A DNA stretch of 10,423 nt from an uncultured Treponema sp. (GTDB lineage Bacteria; Spirochaetota; Spirochaetia; Treponematales; Treponemataceae). Position numbers and translations under genes: made by a program. The notes below the pieces were generated by a model. The model saw only the letters and a program-made list of their open reading frames with translations. It did no database searches and was not told the origin of the DNA. This document shows, piece by piece, positions 1 through 6,734 of the stretch; the first letter of the stretch is position 1, and each line of letters begins with the position of its first letter. The stretch spans positions 1 to 10,423 of the forward strand of contig CAKZZR010000244.1 in NCBI GenBank assembly GCA_937885475.1, given 5' to 3'.

Positions 1-72
1 CAAATTCTCCCTTGCGCTATTTTTATAAATTCAGCCTCTAAAATTGATTTCCATGACAGCTATCTAGTCGTG
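1..72. other. A/T-rich intergenic DNA, no gene seen
   Basis: A/T-rich stretch upstream of the pncB promoter. I see no open frame with a plausible ribosome binding site, no strong hairpin followed by a T run, and no recognisable end of an upstream gene. The neighbour to the left lies outside the window. Confidence 0.5.
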
Positions 73-101
73 ATGACAAAATGCTGAATTTTGTGTAGAA
101 T
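73..101 (+). promoter_or_regulatory. Predicted sigma70 promoter of pncB
   Basis: ATGACA at 73-78 matches five of six bases of the TTGACA -35 box. A 17-bp spacer leads to TAGAAT at 96-101, five of six bases of TATAAT. Transcription would start near 108, leaving a leader of about 82 nt. The promoter overlaps an in-frame TTG at 91, so a longer pncB protein starting there is unlikely. Confidence 0.6.
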
Positions 102-107
102 GGCGCA

Positions 108-189
108 GTCGGGACATGCAGGCTGCGAACAAGATGCTTGGGGCAGGCTCGAAGAAATCCTTACTAGAATGAACACAAGAGGTTTTTTT
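108..189 (+). other. pncB 5' leader with short direct repeat and RBS
   Basis: Predicted untranslated leader. It contains a near-perfect direct repeat: GCAGGCTGCGAA at 118-129 and GCAGGCTCGAA at 143-153, differing by one inserted G and offset by 25 nt. AAGAGG at 177-182 is a good Shine-Dalgarno, 7 nt before the ATG at 190. I do not recognise a known riboswitch here. The repeat could be a protein-binding site or chance. Confidence 0.4.
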
Positions 190-1641
190 ATGAAAAATTA
201 TTTTTCTAGCAATGCGCTTTTCACTGATTTCTACGAGCTGACCATGGCACAGGGATACTGGAAGGAAAACATGAATCAGAAGGTCGTTTTCGACATGTTC
301 TTCCGCAGGAATCCTTTTAACGGCGGGTTCTCTATCCTTGCCGGAAACGAAACTCTGCTTGATGCAATCACAGAATTCCATTTTGAGGAAGATGACATTG
401 AATACTTAAGAGAGCAGAAAATCTTTGAGGAAGGATTTTTGGACTACCTTAAGGACTGGCATTTTACGGGCGACCTTTACACAATGGCTGAAGGAAGCGT
501 AATCTTCCCGCAGGAGCCGCTCGTACGGATTCACGCAAACCTTATTGAAGCACAGATTCTTGAAGGGCTCGTGCTGAACATCGTGAACTTCCAAAGCCTC
601 ATTGCAACAAAGACTGCCCGGGTTTACCTTGCTTCAAAGGGAGCCCCGATCATGGAATTCGGGCTTCGCCGTGCCCAGGGACCGGACGGTGCCATGGGAG
701 CTACCAGAGCCGCTTTCATCGGCGGGGCTGCAGGAACCAGCAACACGCTTGCCGCAAAGCTCTACGGAATTCCTGCAATGGGAACAATGGCTCACTCATG
801 GATTATGAGCCACAGCTCGGAACTTGAGGCATTCCGTGAATATGCCAAAATCTACCCTCAGAACGCAGTATTCCTCATCGACACATACGACACCCTCAAA
901 AGCGGAATCAAAAACGCAATCAAAGCAGGGGCTGAGCTTGTTGAGAAAGGCTACAACTTCGGCGTTCGTCTGGACTCCGGAGACATTGCATACCTTACCC
1001 GCGAAGTAAGAAAGGAACTGGACAAGGCTGGCTTCCCGCAGGCAAAAATCAGCGTTTCAAATGAACTTACTGAAGAAATAATCACCACCCTCGTTGCAAA
1101 CGGTGCGCCAATCAACAGCTGGGGCGTTGGAACCCACATGGTAACCGGCGGAAACGAAGCAAGTTTTACCGGCGTGTACAAGCTTGCCGCCCGACATGAC
1201 AAGGAAACCGACACCATGACTCCAGCAATGAAGTTCAGCGACAATCCGGCAAAGACCACAAACCCTGGAATCAAGAACGTTTACCGTCTTTACGATGAAA
1301 ATGGAATGGCGCAGGCAGACATACTTTCGCTTGACGGCGAGTCGCTTGAAGCCGGCACGGAATACCGCTTCTATCACCCGATGGTTGACTACAGGCAGTT
1401 CAGCTACAAGGCAAGCCGTGTGGATCCGCTGCTCAAGCTCAAGCTCAAGGACGGAAAACGGACTGAAAAACGCATTCCAGAAAGCGAGCAGCTCCGCCTT
1501 GCGCGCGAGAACATGCAACGCCAGCTTGCAAGCCTTGACGAAAGCTACAAGCGAATCCTGAACCCGCACATCTACAAGGTTTCTTTAACCGAAGAACTCA
1601 AAAATCTTAAGGCCGAGTTCATACAGAAAAACATTAAATAA
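190..1641 (+). CDS. pncB: Nicotinate phosphoribosyltransferase
   Basis: A 483-residue cytoplasmic enzyme that joins nicotinate to PRPP, with ATP hydrolysis, to give nicotinate mononucleotide, the entry step of NAD salvage (Preiss-Handler pathway). Seen directly: the N-terminal family signature TDFYELTMAQGYW (12-24); the central block LRRAQGPDGAMGATRAAFIG (159-178); GTMAHSW (198-204), whose His202 corresponds to the histidine phosphorylated in this family; FGVRLDSGD (257-265); NSWGVGTHMVTGG (309-321); and FSDNPAKTTNPG (349-360). The length fits the long bacterial form. The ATG at 190 was chosen because AAGAGG lies 7 nt upstream and a promoter covers the upstream in-frame TTG. Stop is TAA at 1639. 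The next gene, glyA, is on the same strand 62 bp on and has its own promoter, so this is probably a single-gene unit. It has no obvious link to the starch genes downstream. Confidence 0.95.
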   Translation: MKNYFSSNALFTDFYELTMAQGYWKENMNQKVVFDMFFRRNPFNGGFSILAGNETLLDAITEFHFEEDDIEYLREQKIFEEGFLDYLKDWHFTGDLYTMAEGSVIFPQEPLVRIHANLIEAQILEGLVLNIVNFQSLIATKTARVYLASKGAPIMEFGLRRAQGPDGAMGATRAAFIGGAAGTSNTLAAKLYGIPAMGTMAHSWIMSHSSELEAFREYAKIYPQNAVFLIDTYDTLKSGIKNAIKAGAELVEKGYNFGVRLDSGDIAYLTREVRKELDKAGFPQAKISVSNELTEEIITTLVANGAPINSWGVGTHMVTGGNEASFTGVYKLAARHDKETDTMTPAMKFSDNPAKTTNPGIKNVYRLYDENGMAQADILSLDGESLEAGTEYRFYHPMVDYRQFSYKASRVDPLLKLKLKDGKRTEKRIPESEQLRLARENMQRQLASLDESYKRILNPHIYKVSLTEELKNLKAEFIQKNIK

Positions 1642-1643
1642 AA

Positions 1644-1672
1644 TTGAAACTACAGCGGTTTTCCGCTAGTAT
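1644..1672 (+). promoter_or_regulatory. Predicted glyA promoter with a hairpin in its spacer
   Basis: TTGAAA at 1644-1649 (five of six -35 bases), a 17-bp spacer and TAGTAT at 1667-1672 (four of six -10 bases). The spacer holds an inverted repeat, AGCGG-TTTT-CCGCT at 1654-1667, whose last T is the first base of the -10 box. As RNA from pncB this would be only a weak 5-bp terminator without a U tract. As DNA it could be an operator. RBS AGAGGA at 1693-1698 serves the ATG at 1704. Confidence 0.5.
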
Positions 1673-1703
1673 TTATCAATACCATTAAGAAAAGAGGAAA
1701 CAA

Positions 1704-3203
1704 ATGTCAACTCCATTAGAAGAATATCTTTCATCCTGCGGCGGAAAGCCTAGCGCCGCAATGACAGCGTATGTCGCAAACCTTCAGCAGGTTGCGGCCG
1801 TCGGCCCGGATATTGCGGCAAGCATCGTGAATGAGCTTGAGAACCAGAGAAGCCACCTTAAGCTGGTAGCTTCTGAAAACTACTGCTCCCTGAACGTTCA
1901 GGCCGCAATGGGAAACCTCCTTACGGACAAATATGCCGAAGGTTACCCGGAGCACCGCTACTACGGCGGATGCGTCAACATCGACGCGGTTGAAAACACT
2001 GCTGCCCGCGAGGCAGAAGCCCTTTTTGGAGCTGACTACGCTTACGTTCAGCCGCACTCAGGAGCAGATACCAACCTTGTTGCCTACTGGGCAATTCTTT
2101 CTGCAAAGGTTGAGACTCCAACTCTTGAGGAGCTTGGCGTAAAATCCTTGAACGACCTTACCGATGAGCAGTTTGACGCTCTCCGAAAGAAGTTCGGAAA
2201 CCAGCGTCTTATGGGCTTGGACTATTCCTGCGGCGGACACCTTACGCACGGATACAAGATGAACGTTTCTGCGCGCATGTTTGAAAGCCATCCTTACGGA
2301 GTTGACCGCGAGACAGGACTTTTGGACTACGATGCGATTGAAAAGCAGGCAATGGAAGTAAAGCCGCTCATCCTTCTTACAGGATTTTCCGCATACCCAA
2401 GAAAAATAAACTTCCGCCGCTTCCGCGAGATTGCCGACAAGTGCGGAGCAGTATTGATGGTGGATATGGCGCACTTTGCAGGTCTTGTTGCAGGAAAAGT
2501 GTTTGAGGGCGACTTTGACCCTGTAAAATGGGCGGACATCGTTACGACTACGACCCATAAGACGCTCCGCGGACCTCGAGGAGCCATGATTTTGTGCAAG
2601 AAGGAATTCGCTGACTACGTGAACAAGGGATGTCCGATGGTTCTTGGCGGTCCGCTCGGTCACGTGATGGCTGCAAAGGCAATCGCATTCAAGGAAGCGC
2701 GCACTCCTGAGTATCAGGCGTGGGCTCATCAGGTTGTAAAGAACGCACAGGCTCTTGCAGAAGGATGCAAATCGCACGGAATGCCGCTCCAGACAGGCGG
2801 AACGGACAACCACCTTATGCTGGTGGACGTAACAGGCTATGGCCTTACAGGAAAACAGGCAGAGGCTGCATTGTTCAAGTGCGGCGTTACGGCAAATGCA
2901 AACGCCCTTCCTTATGACAAGAACGGCGCATGGTGGACAAGCGGAATCCGCATCGGCACTCCTGGTCTTACGACGCTCGGAATGAATGAGGCTGACATGA
3001 AGGAAGTCGCTGACATCATCGACTACGTACTCAAGAACACAAAGCCTGGTCTTACAAAGGAAGGAAAGCCAGCGAAGGGAAAGATTGAGATTTCTGACGA
3101 CGCAGTTAAATCTGCCCGCGAGCGAGTGAACAAGCTTTTGGGCGCACACGTGCTTTATCCGGAACTTGATTTGGACATGCTCAAAAAGCTGTTCGTCCGC
3201 TAA
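1704..3203 (+). CDS. glyA: Serine hydroxymethyltransferase, long Chlamydia/spirochete type
   Basis: A 499-residue PLP-dependent cytoplasmic enzyme interconverting serine plus tetrahydrofolate with glycine plus 5,10-methylene-tetrahydrofolate, the main source of one-carbon units. Seen directly: LKLVASENYCS (52-62), MGNLLTDKYAEGYPEHRYYGG (69-89), VQPHSGADTN (115-124), VDMAHFAGLVAG (253-264), and the PLP-lysine motif VTTTTHKTLRGPRG (280-293) with Lys286. At 499 residues it exceeds the usual bacterial length of about 415-420. The extra length is an N-terminal extension (about 1-45), an insert after the PHSGADTN block (about 133-175) and a longer tail. That layout closely resembles, from memory, the roughly 497-residue GlyA of Chlamydia. 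The start at 1704 is supported by AGAGGA 5 nt upstream. It is probably monocistronic, with its own promoter and a strong terminator 17 bp past the stop. Confidence 0.95.
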   Translation: MSTPLEEYLSSCGGKPSAAMTAYVANLQQVAAVGPDIAASIVNELENQRSHLKLVASENYCSLNVQAAMGNLLTDKYAEGYPEHRYYGGCVNIDAVENTAAREAEALFGADYAYVQPHSGADTNLVAYWAILSAKVETPTLEELGVKSLNDLTDEQFDALRKKFGNQRLMGLDYSCGGHLTHGYKMNVSARMFESHPYGVDRETGLLDYDAIEKQAMEVKPLILLTGFSAYPRKINFRRFREIADKCGAVLMVDMAHFAGLVAGKVFEGDFDPVKWADIVTTTTHKTLRGPRGAMILCKKEFADYVNKGCPMVLGGPLGHVMAAKAIAFKEARTPEYQAWAHQVVKNAQALAEGCKSHGMPLQTGGTDNHLMLVDVTGYGLTGKQAEAALFKCGVTANANALPYDKNGAWWTSGIRIGTPGLTTLGMNEADMKEVADIIDYVLKNTKPGLTKEGKPAKGKIEISDDAVKSARERVNKLLGAHVLYPELDLDMLKKLFVR

Positions 3204-3220
3204 GTAAATAAAAGCAGAGG

Positions 3221-3253
3221 CCGCCCGCACAAAATGCGGGCGGTATTTTTTTT
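3221..3253 (+). terminator. Intrinsic terminator of glyA
   Basis: Perfect 9-bp G/C-rich stem, CCGCCCGCA at 3221-3229 and TGCGGGCGG at 3235-3243, with a 5-nt loop, followed by TA and eight T residues to 3253. It lies 17 bp after the glyA stop codon. Confidence 0.92.
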
Positions 3254-3288
3254 GTCTTTCTGCCAGATACAAAAAAAATCATGAATGC

Positions 3289-3336
3289 AAAAAAAAGGGC
3301 GTGTGCCAGCCGTTATATTGAGGCAAGCGCACGCCC
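3289..3336 (-). terminator. Intrinsic terminator of the amylase gene
   Basis: Read on the minus strand: GGGCGTG (3336-3330) pairs with CACGCCC (3303-3297), with two more pairs beyond one C-A mismatch. The roughly 20-nt apical part can form a further short GCC/GGC stem. Eight T residues follow at 3296-3289. It lies 26 bp past the amylase stop. With the glyA terminator it insulates the two convergent genes. Confidence 0.8.
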
Positions 3337-3362
3337 TTACGTTTCTTGCAATGTGTTCCGTA

Positions 3363-5414
3363 CTATTTTAACAGCTTCCAAGAGCCATCAGATTGCAAGA
3401 TCATCTGAGTTCCCTTGTACAAGTCAAGCCCGGCACCGTTGGGGTACTGGTTCTTGTCGCCGCCGTTACCATTGTTAAAGATGACGTATGTCTTTTGGTT
3501 CTCAAGCTCGTAAGGAAGAACGTACTTATATTTTCCGCCGCCCATGTTCTCCATCTCCACTCCCGGCCAGCTGGCATTTGCCTTTACGCCGCCCTCGTTG
3601 TAGATGTATGCGCATACCCGGTCATGCTTCCAACCCGCGCCCATGAACGCCGTGTCAAAATATACGATAGTGTTCTTCTTATACAAAGCCTTTTTGTAGC
3701 TGTACTTTTTGGTGATTTTCTTTCCGTTTGCATCCGTTGCCGCAATGGTTACCGCAATGGATTTTCCGAACGGAACGCCCTTTCCAATCTCAATGACATC
3801 GCCATTCTGAACGGAAACAGGAGCATCCTTTCCCACGGTGCAGGTTGCGTCAGTACAGCCACGAATTGCAACGTTAAGCTTCATTGTGTCCTCAAGGAAG
3901 TATCCGCTTGGAACGGAGCTTTCTATTGCCGGCGCAAATGCCGGTGTTTTTACCGTCTTGTTGTATACAACTGCAACGCTTTCTGCATTCACAGAACCGT
4001 ACAACTTGCCGCCCTCAACGCGTACAGTTCCGCCGCGTACCTGGTCGGTGTACTCACCGTCCGCAATCATCTTTACAGGAACGCCATCAAACGTCTTTTT
4101 CTGCGCAGAGGCATTGATGATTACGACGCCGCGCTTTCCGCGCTCAATGAACAGAACTTCGTCCTCGCCGGTTGGGTTTGAAAGCGCCTCGTCCTCGCCC
4201 GCCATTGCATTGCGGAAGAAGTTCACCTCAACCACCTGCGCGTCCTTGAACAAGTTGCTACCCGCAGCGCCAAGTTTGTTTTCTCCCCACGGAGTATTTG
4301 CCGTACTGCCCATCGGTCGGTCAAAGAAAAGCGGCGTGCCGTTCTTGCGCGAAGCAATTACCGCCCACGCGCGCACAATCTGCTGACCGTCAAGTTCCTT
4401 GTAGGACGCATCGTTACAGAAGTTGTCGTGGCTTTCTACCCATGTTACCACCTTGCTGCCGTTTGCGCCCGCAGGAAGCAAGGTGTCTCCTACAAATGCC
4501 GCATTGAAATTATTGTGAACGGCTGCGTCGCGCACGCGAAAGCCGTACAGGGAGTTCGTAGTGCGCATGTATCTGTGGTATGCCCCAAGACGAGAAGAAA
4601 GCGAGTCGTCGTATCCGCTCTTCATGTCTGACGAATAAGTGATGTTTCCGCCTTCCTGAAGCACCTCGCCATACTGGAATGCCGCGCCGTTGTTCAGCAC
4701 AGTAGGCCAGAAGTCGCTTGCAAAATCGTTTCCGTACGTTGCGGAAGAATCGTCCGGCAGCTCAATGAGTTTTGCCGCATCATAGCGGAAGCCGTCCGCA
4801 CCGTCCTCAACACAGCGCTTAAGGAACGCAAGCACGTGCTGCTGAACATTGGGGTTCTGCGTGTTCAAATCCCACAAGCCGGAAAGCGCGTTCTGCGTTT
4901 CCTCAAAGCGGTCAACCTCTGACCAGTTGCCCTTTTGCGCGTGAAACCCGCCGCCTTCCATATTGCGAAGCTCAGGGTCAATCGCGTTGTAGGTTGCGGT
5001 ACAGTGGTTTATGACCGTGTCAACGATTACCTTTATGCCGTATTTATGCGCTTCCTCGCACATCGCAATAAATTCCTTTTCAGTTCCAAGCTGATAGTTT
5101 CCAACCACGTACTTCGTAGGCTGATAATGGTAGTACCACTTACCCTTTCCAAAAATCTCAAGTCCGCCGTCCTCGCCAACAAGACACTGGCTTACCGGAG
5201 AAGTCTGCAACGCAGAAAAACCCGCCGCCGCAATCTCGCTCAGATTCTTTTTGATTGTGTTGAACGACCAGCACCATGCGTGAAAAATCGCGCCGTCCTC
5301 AGTTTTTTCTGCAAGCCCCTCAACCTTTACGGCCGGCTCCGCAGCCAACGGTGCAAACAACGAAAAAAGCAGTGAGAACGCAAGGATTCCTTTTGTGCGT
5401 TTGAATTTTTTCAT
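3363..5414 (-). CDS. amyE: Secreted alpha-amylase, GH13 (AmyE-like), with CBM26-like starch-binding module
   Basis: A 683-residue alpha-amylase cleaving internal alpha-1,4 bonds of starch. Residues 1 to about 25 form a signal peptide (MKKFKRTK, hydrophobic core, APLAA). The four GH13 motifs are intact: DTVINH (132-137); GFRYDAAK (208-215) with nucleophile Asp212; YGEVLQ (248-253) with acid/base Glu250; WVESHDN (325-331) with His329 and Asp330. Stretches such as HAWCWSFNT, LQTSPVSQ, NDGADGFR-type and ELPDD blocks follow, from memory, B. subtilis AmyE (GH13 subfamily 28) along its whole length, including the IGKGVPFGKS domain (about 500-575). Residues about 581-680 (WPG, YVIFNNG, NQYPNGAGLDLY) look like a CBM26 module. 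ATG 5414 is preferred over upstream in-frame codons because GGAGG lies 9 nt before it and the operator and promoter lie just upstream. It is divergent from the LacI-type gene. In a two-membrane cell the signal peptide alone predicts periplasmic delivery. Confidence 0.94.
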   Translation of the reverse strand: MKKFKRTKGILAFSLLFSLFAPLAAEPAVKVEGLAEKTEDGAIFHAWCWSFNTIKKNLSEIAAAGFSALQTSPVSQCLVGEDGGLEIFGKGKWYYHYQPTKYVVGNYQLGTEKEFIAMCEEAHKYGIKVIVDTVINHCTATYNAIDPELRNMEGGGFHAQKGNWSEVDRFEETQNALSGLWDLNTQNPNVQQHVLAFLKRCVEDGADGFRYDAAKLIELPDDSSATYGNDFASDFWPTVLNNGAAFQYGEVLQEGGNITYSSDMKSGYDDSLSSRLGAYHRYMRTTNSLYGFRVRDAAVHNNFNAAFVGDTLLPAGANGSKVVTWVESHDNFCNDASYKELDGQQIVRAWAVIASRKNGTPLFFDRPMGSTANTPWGENKLGAAGSNLFKDAQVVEVNFFRNAMAGEDEALSNPTGEDEVLFIERGKRGVVIINASAQKKTFDGVPVKMIADGEYTDQVRGGTVRVEGGKLYGSVNAESVAVVYNKTVKTPAFAPAIESSVPSGYFLEDTMKLNVAIRGCTDATCTVGKDAPVSVQNGDVIEIGKGVPFGKSIAVTIAATDANGKKITKKYSYKKALYKKNTIVYFDTAFMGAGWKHDRVCAYIYNEGGVKANASWPGVEMENMGGGKYKYVLPYELENQKTYVIFNNGNGGDKNQYPNGAGLDLYKGTQMILQSDGSWKLLK

Positions 5415-5423
5415 AGAATTTTT

Positions 5424-5428
5424 CCTCC
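5424..5428 (-). promoter_or_regulatory. Strong Shine-Dalgarno deciding the amylase start
   Basis: GGAGG on the minus strand, 9 nt upstream of the ATG at 5414. A start at the in-frame codon near 5462 would put 16 polar residues before the signal peptide and would begin just inside the operator, so 5414 is the better start. Confidence 0.85.
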
Positions 5429-5471
5429 AAATTAAAATTCCATACAAGCGCCGCTGTTTCATCTTGCTGTA

Positions 5472-5487
5472 AGTTTAGCGCTAAACT
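5472..5487. promoter_or_regulatory. Palindromic operator O1 at the amylase promoter
   Basis: AGTTTAGCGCTAAACT is a perfect 16-bp palindrome with a central CpG, the usual shape of a LacI/GalR-family operator. Its 14-bp core (5473-5486) begins 7 nt after the amylase -10 box, covering the expected start of transcription, where binding would block initiation. The same core recurs at 6772-6785 and, one base shorter, at 5552-5564. Confidence 0.85.
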
Positions 5488-5493
5488 ATAATC

Positions 5494-5522
5494 AGAATAA
5501 CCGCCTCTTTTTGGTTTGTCAA
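5494..5522 (-). promoter_or_regulatory. Predicted amylase promoter
   Basis: On the minus strand a perfect TTGACA -35 (5522-5517), a 17-bp spacer and TATTCT (5499-5494, four of six -10 bases). A run of ten A residues (5534-5525) lies just upstream of the -35 and could act as an UP element. The -35 overlaps that of the divergent repressor promoter. Confidence 0.75.
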
Positions 5523-5544
5523 CATTTTTTTTTTGTGCTACAGT
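5516..5544 (+). promoter_or_regulatory. Predicted promoter of the LacI-type repressor gene
   Basis: TTGTCA at 5516-5521 (five of six -35 bases), a 17-bp spacer containing ten T residues, and TACAGT at 5539-5544 (four of six -10 bases) preceded by TGC at 5536-5538, an extended -10 element. Five of the six -35 bases are shared with the amylase -35 on the other strand. RBS AGAGG at 5574-5578 precedes the ATG at 5584 by 5 nt. Confidence 0.68.
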
Positions 5545-5551
5545 AAAAGAG

Positions 5552-5564
5552 GTTTAGTCTAAAC
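5552..5564. promoter_or_regulatory. Operator O2, odd-length variant, at the repressor's own promoter
   Basis: GTTTAGTCTAAAC has the same half-sites as O1 (GTTTAG and CTAAAC) but a single central T in place of part of the central CpG, so the palindrome is 13 rather than 14 bp. It begins 7 nt after the repressor -10 box, overlapping the predicted start of transcription. Negative autoregulation is likely, perhaps with different affinity from O1. Confidence 0.7.
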
Positions 5565-5583
5565 TTAAAATGCAGAGGCTCCT

Positions 5584-6594
5584 ATGACATTAAAGGATAT
5601 TGCAAACGAATGCGGAGTAAGCATGATGACCGTCTCGAACGTCATCAGCGGAAACCACAAAAAAGTCTCGGCGGCAACAATCGAAAAAGTTACCGCCGTC
5701 ATCAAAAAGTACGACTACGTACCAAATCTCATGGCGCGTACGCTGTCCTCAAAATCGTCCCACCTGATTCTTCTTGTGCTTCCGTACATAAAAACAATGG
5801 ACTTAACCTCAATCTACAATCAGTATCTTATTGAGCTTATTGCAAGCATTGAACGCGAGCTTATGGCAAACGGCTACTTCGTGCTGCTGCGTTCCGTGTA
5901 CAAGCCCAAGGACATTGACCTTATGTACCGCACCTGGAAAATTGACGGCACGATTTTTTTACTTCCATTCTTCAACGAAACGATTCCGGAGATTGCAGAC
6001 TACCAGAACAAGAATTTCGTTCTTATAGACAGCTACGCAGACATTCCGGGCGTGCTGTATTCGCGCTGCGACGACCTTAACGGCTGCTACCAGTCCACGG
6101 AGTACCTTATAAGGAACGGACACAAGAAAATCATCTTTGCGGCGGAGCATGAGGGAAACCTTCTTTTGGAGCAGCGATTCAATGGCTACAAAAAGGCGCT
6201 TGAGGATAACGGCATTCCGTTTGACGCGTCAAAATGCGTGAGCATTCTTCCCAATTATGAAAGCGGACTGGAATTTGGAAGGACGCTCAAAAAAGAAACG
6301 CTTGACTGCACCGGCATAATCACCACAAGCGACGTGTGCGCGCTTGGAATCATGCAGGGTGCAAAGGAAAACGGGCTTAAGGTGCCCGAGGATTTTTCTA
6401 TCGTTGGCTTTGACAATCTTTCCATAGGGAATTTTTCTGACCCAAAACTTACGTCGGTTGACCAGCAGACTACAGAAAAGGGCGTGCGCGCCGTTCATAT
6501 GCTGCTGAACAAGCTTGCCGGAAAGGAGCAGCCTTCCGTACTCTGCACGGAAACAAAGCTTTCTCTCCGGGATTCCGTGCGAGACATACGCTAG
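5584..6594 (+). CDS. LacI/GalR-family transcriptional repressor of the starch locus
   Basis: A 336-residue sugar-responsive DNA-binding protein of normal family length. Residues 2-24 (LKDIANECGVSMMTVSNVISG) are the helix-turn-helix, VPNLMARTLSSKSS (46-59) is the hinge helix with the DNA-intercalating Leu54, and the rest is a periplasmic-binding-protein-like sugar domain ending in the family blocks GIITTSDVCALGIMQGAKE, PEDFSIVGFDNL and PKLTSVDQ. The recognition-helix residues usually setting specificity are Met14, Met15 and Asn19; LacI has Tyr17, Gln18 and Arg22 there. It lies between a divergent amylase and a downstream malE, and palindromes occur at all three promoters, so a maltodextrin-type ligand is inferred. 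The ligand cannot be read from the sequence. The start is fixed by the canonical MTLKDIA opening and AGAGG 5 nt upstream. A strong terminator follows. Confidence 0.92.
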   Translation: MTLKDIANECGVSMMTVSNVISGNHKKVSAATIEKVTAVIKKYDYVPNLMARTLSSKSSHLILLVLPYIKTMDLTSIYNQYLIELIASIERELMANGYFVLLRSVYKPKDIDLMYRTWKIDGTIFLLPFFNETIPEIADYQNKNFVLIDSYADIPGVLYSRCDDLNGCYQSTEYLIRNGHKKIIFAAEHEGNLLLEQRFNGYKKALEDNGIPFDASKCVSILPNYESGLEFGRTLKKETLDCTGIITTSDVCALGIMQGAKENGLKVPEDFSIVGFDNLSIGNFSDPKLTSVDQQTTEKGVRAVHMLLNKLAGKEQPSVLCTETKLSLRDSVRDIR

Positions 6595-6644
6595 GCAGAT
6601 AGAAAAAAACGCTCCCATAAGACTTTTGGCATCTCCCCTAACCT

Positions 6645-6680
6645 TTCACCGCTAAAAAAAGCGGTGAATTTTTTGTTTTT
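6645..6680 (+). terminator. Intrinsic terminator of the repressor gene
   Basis: Perfect 9-bp stem TTCACCGCT (6645-6653) and AGCGGTGAA (6660-6668) with a loop of six A residues, followed by six T, G and five T. It separates the repressor transcript from malE, which has its own promoter. Confidence 0.88.
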
Positions 6681-6692
6681 CGGCAGATTTAT

Positions 6693-6733
6693 AAAAAAAA
6701 ATCAAAAAATTTTCAAAAATTTGCAAAAAAAAA
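6693..6733. promoter_or_regulatory. Four phased A-tracts upstream of the malE promoter
   Basis: A runs at 6693-6701, 6704-6709, 6715-6719 and 6725-6733 have centres about 9.5, 10.5 and 12 bp apart, close to one helical turn. Such phasing is expected to bend DNA, and the last tract ends one base before the -35 box, in UP-element position. It may boost malE transcription. Confidence 0.55.
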
Positions 6734-6734
6734 C

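Noticed and set aside
102..166. tRNA-like stretch with a GGCGCAGTCGG block resembling a D-arm and GGCTCGAA resembling a T-loop
   Set aside because: No acceptor stem can be drawn and there is no proper T-arm. It sits between a good promoter and the pncB RBS, so it is part of the leader.
1057..1569. 170-codon minus-strand frame opposite pncB
   Set aside because: Antisense to conserved pncB sequence, with low-complexity Cys/Val-rich translation and no credible start signal.
2058..3272. Long open frame (about 400 codons) on the minus strand opposite glyA
   Set aside because: It lies antisense to a fully conserved SHMT, its translation is rich in Cys, His and Arg with no recognisable domain, and it crosses the glyA terminator. 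It is a shadow of biased codon use.
3393..4386. Two overlapping plus-strand open frames of 262 and 182 codons opposite the amylase gene
   Set aside because: The amylase frame is intact and conserved throughout this stretch. These frames lack a domain and a good ribosome binding site.
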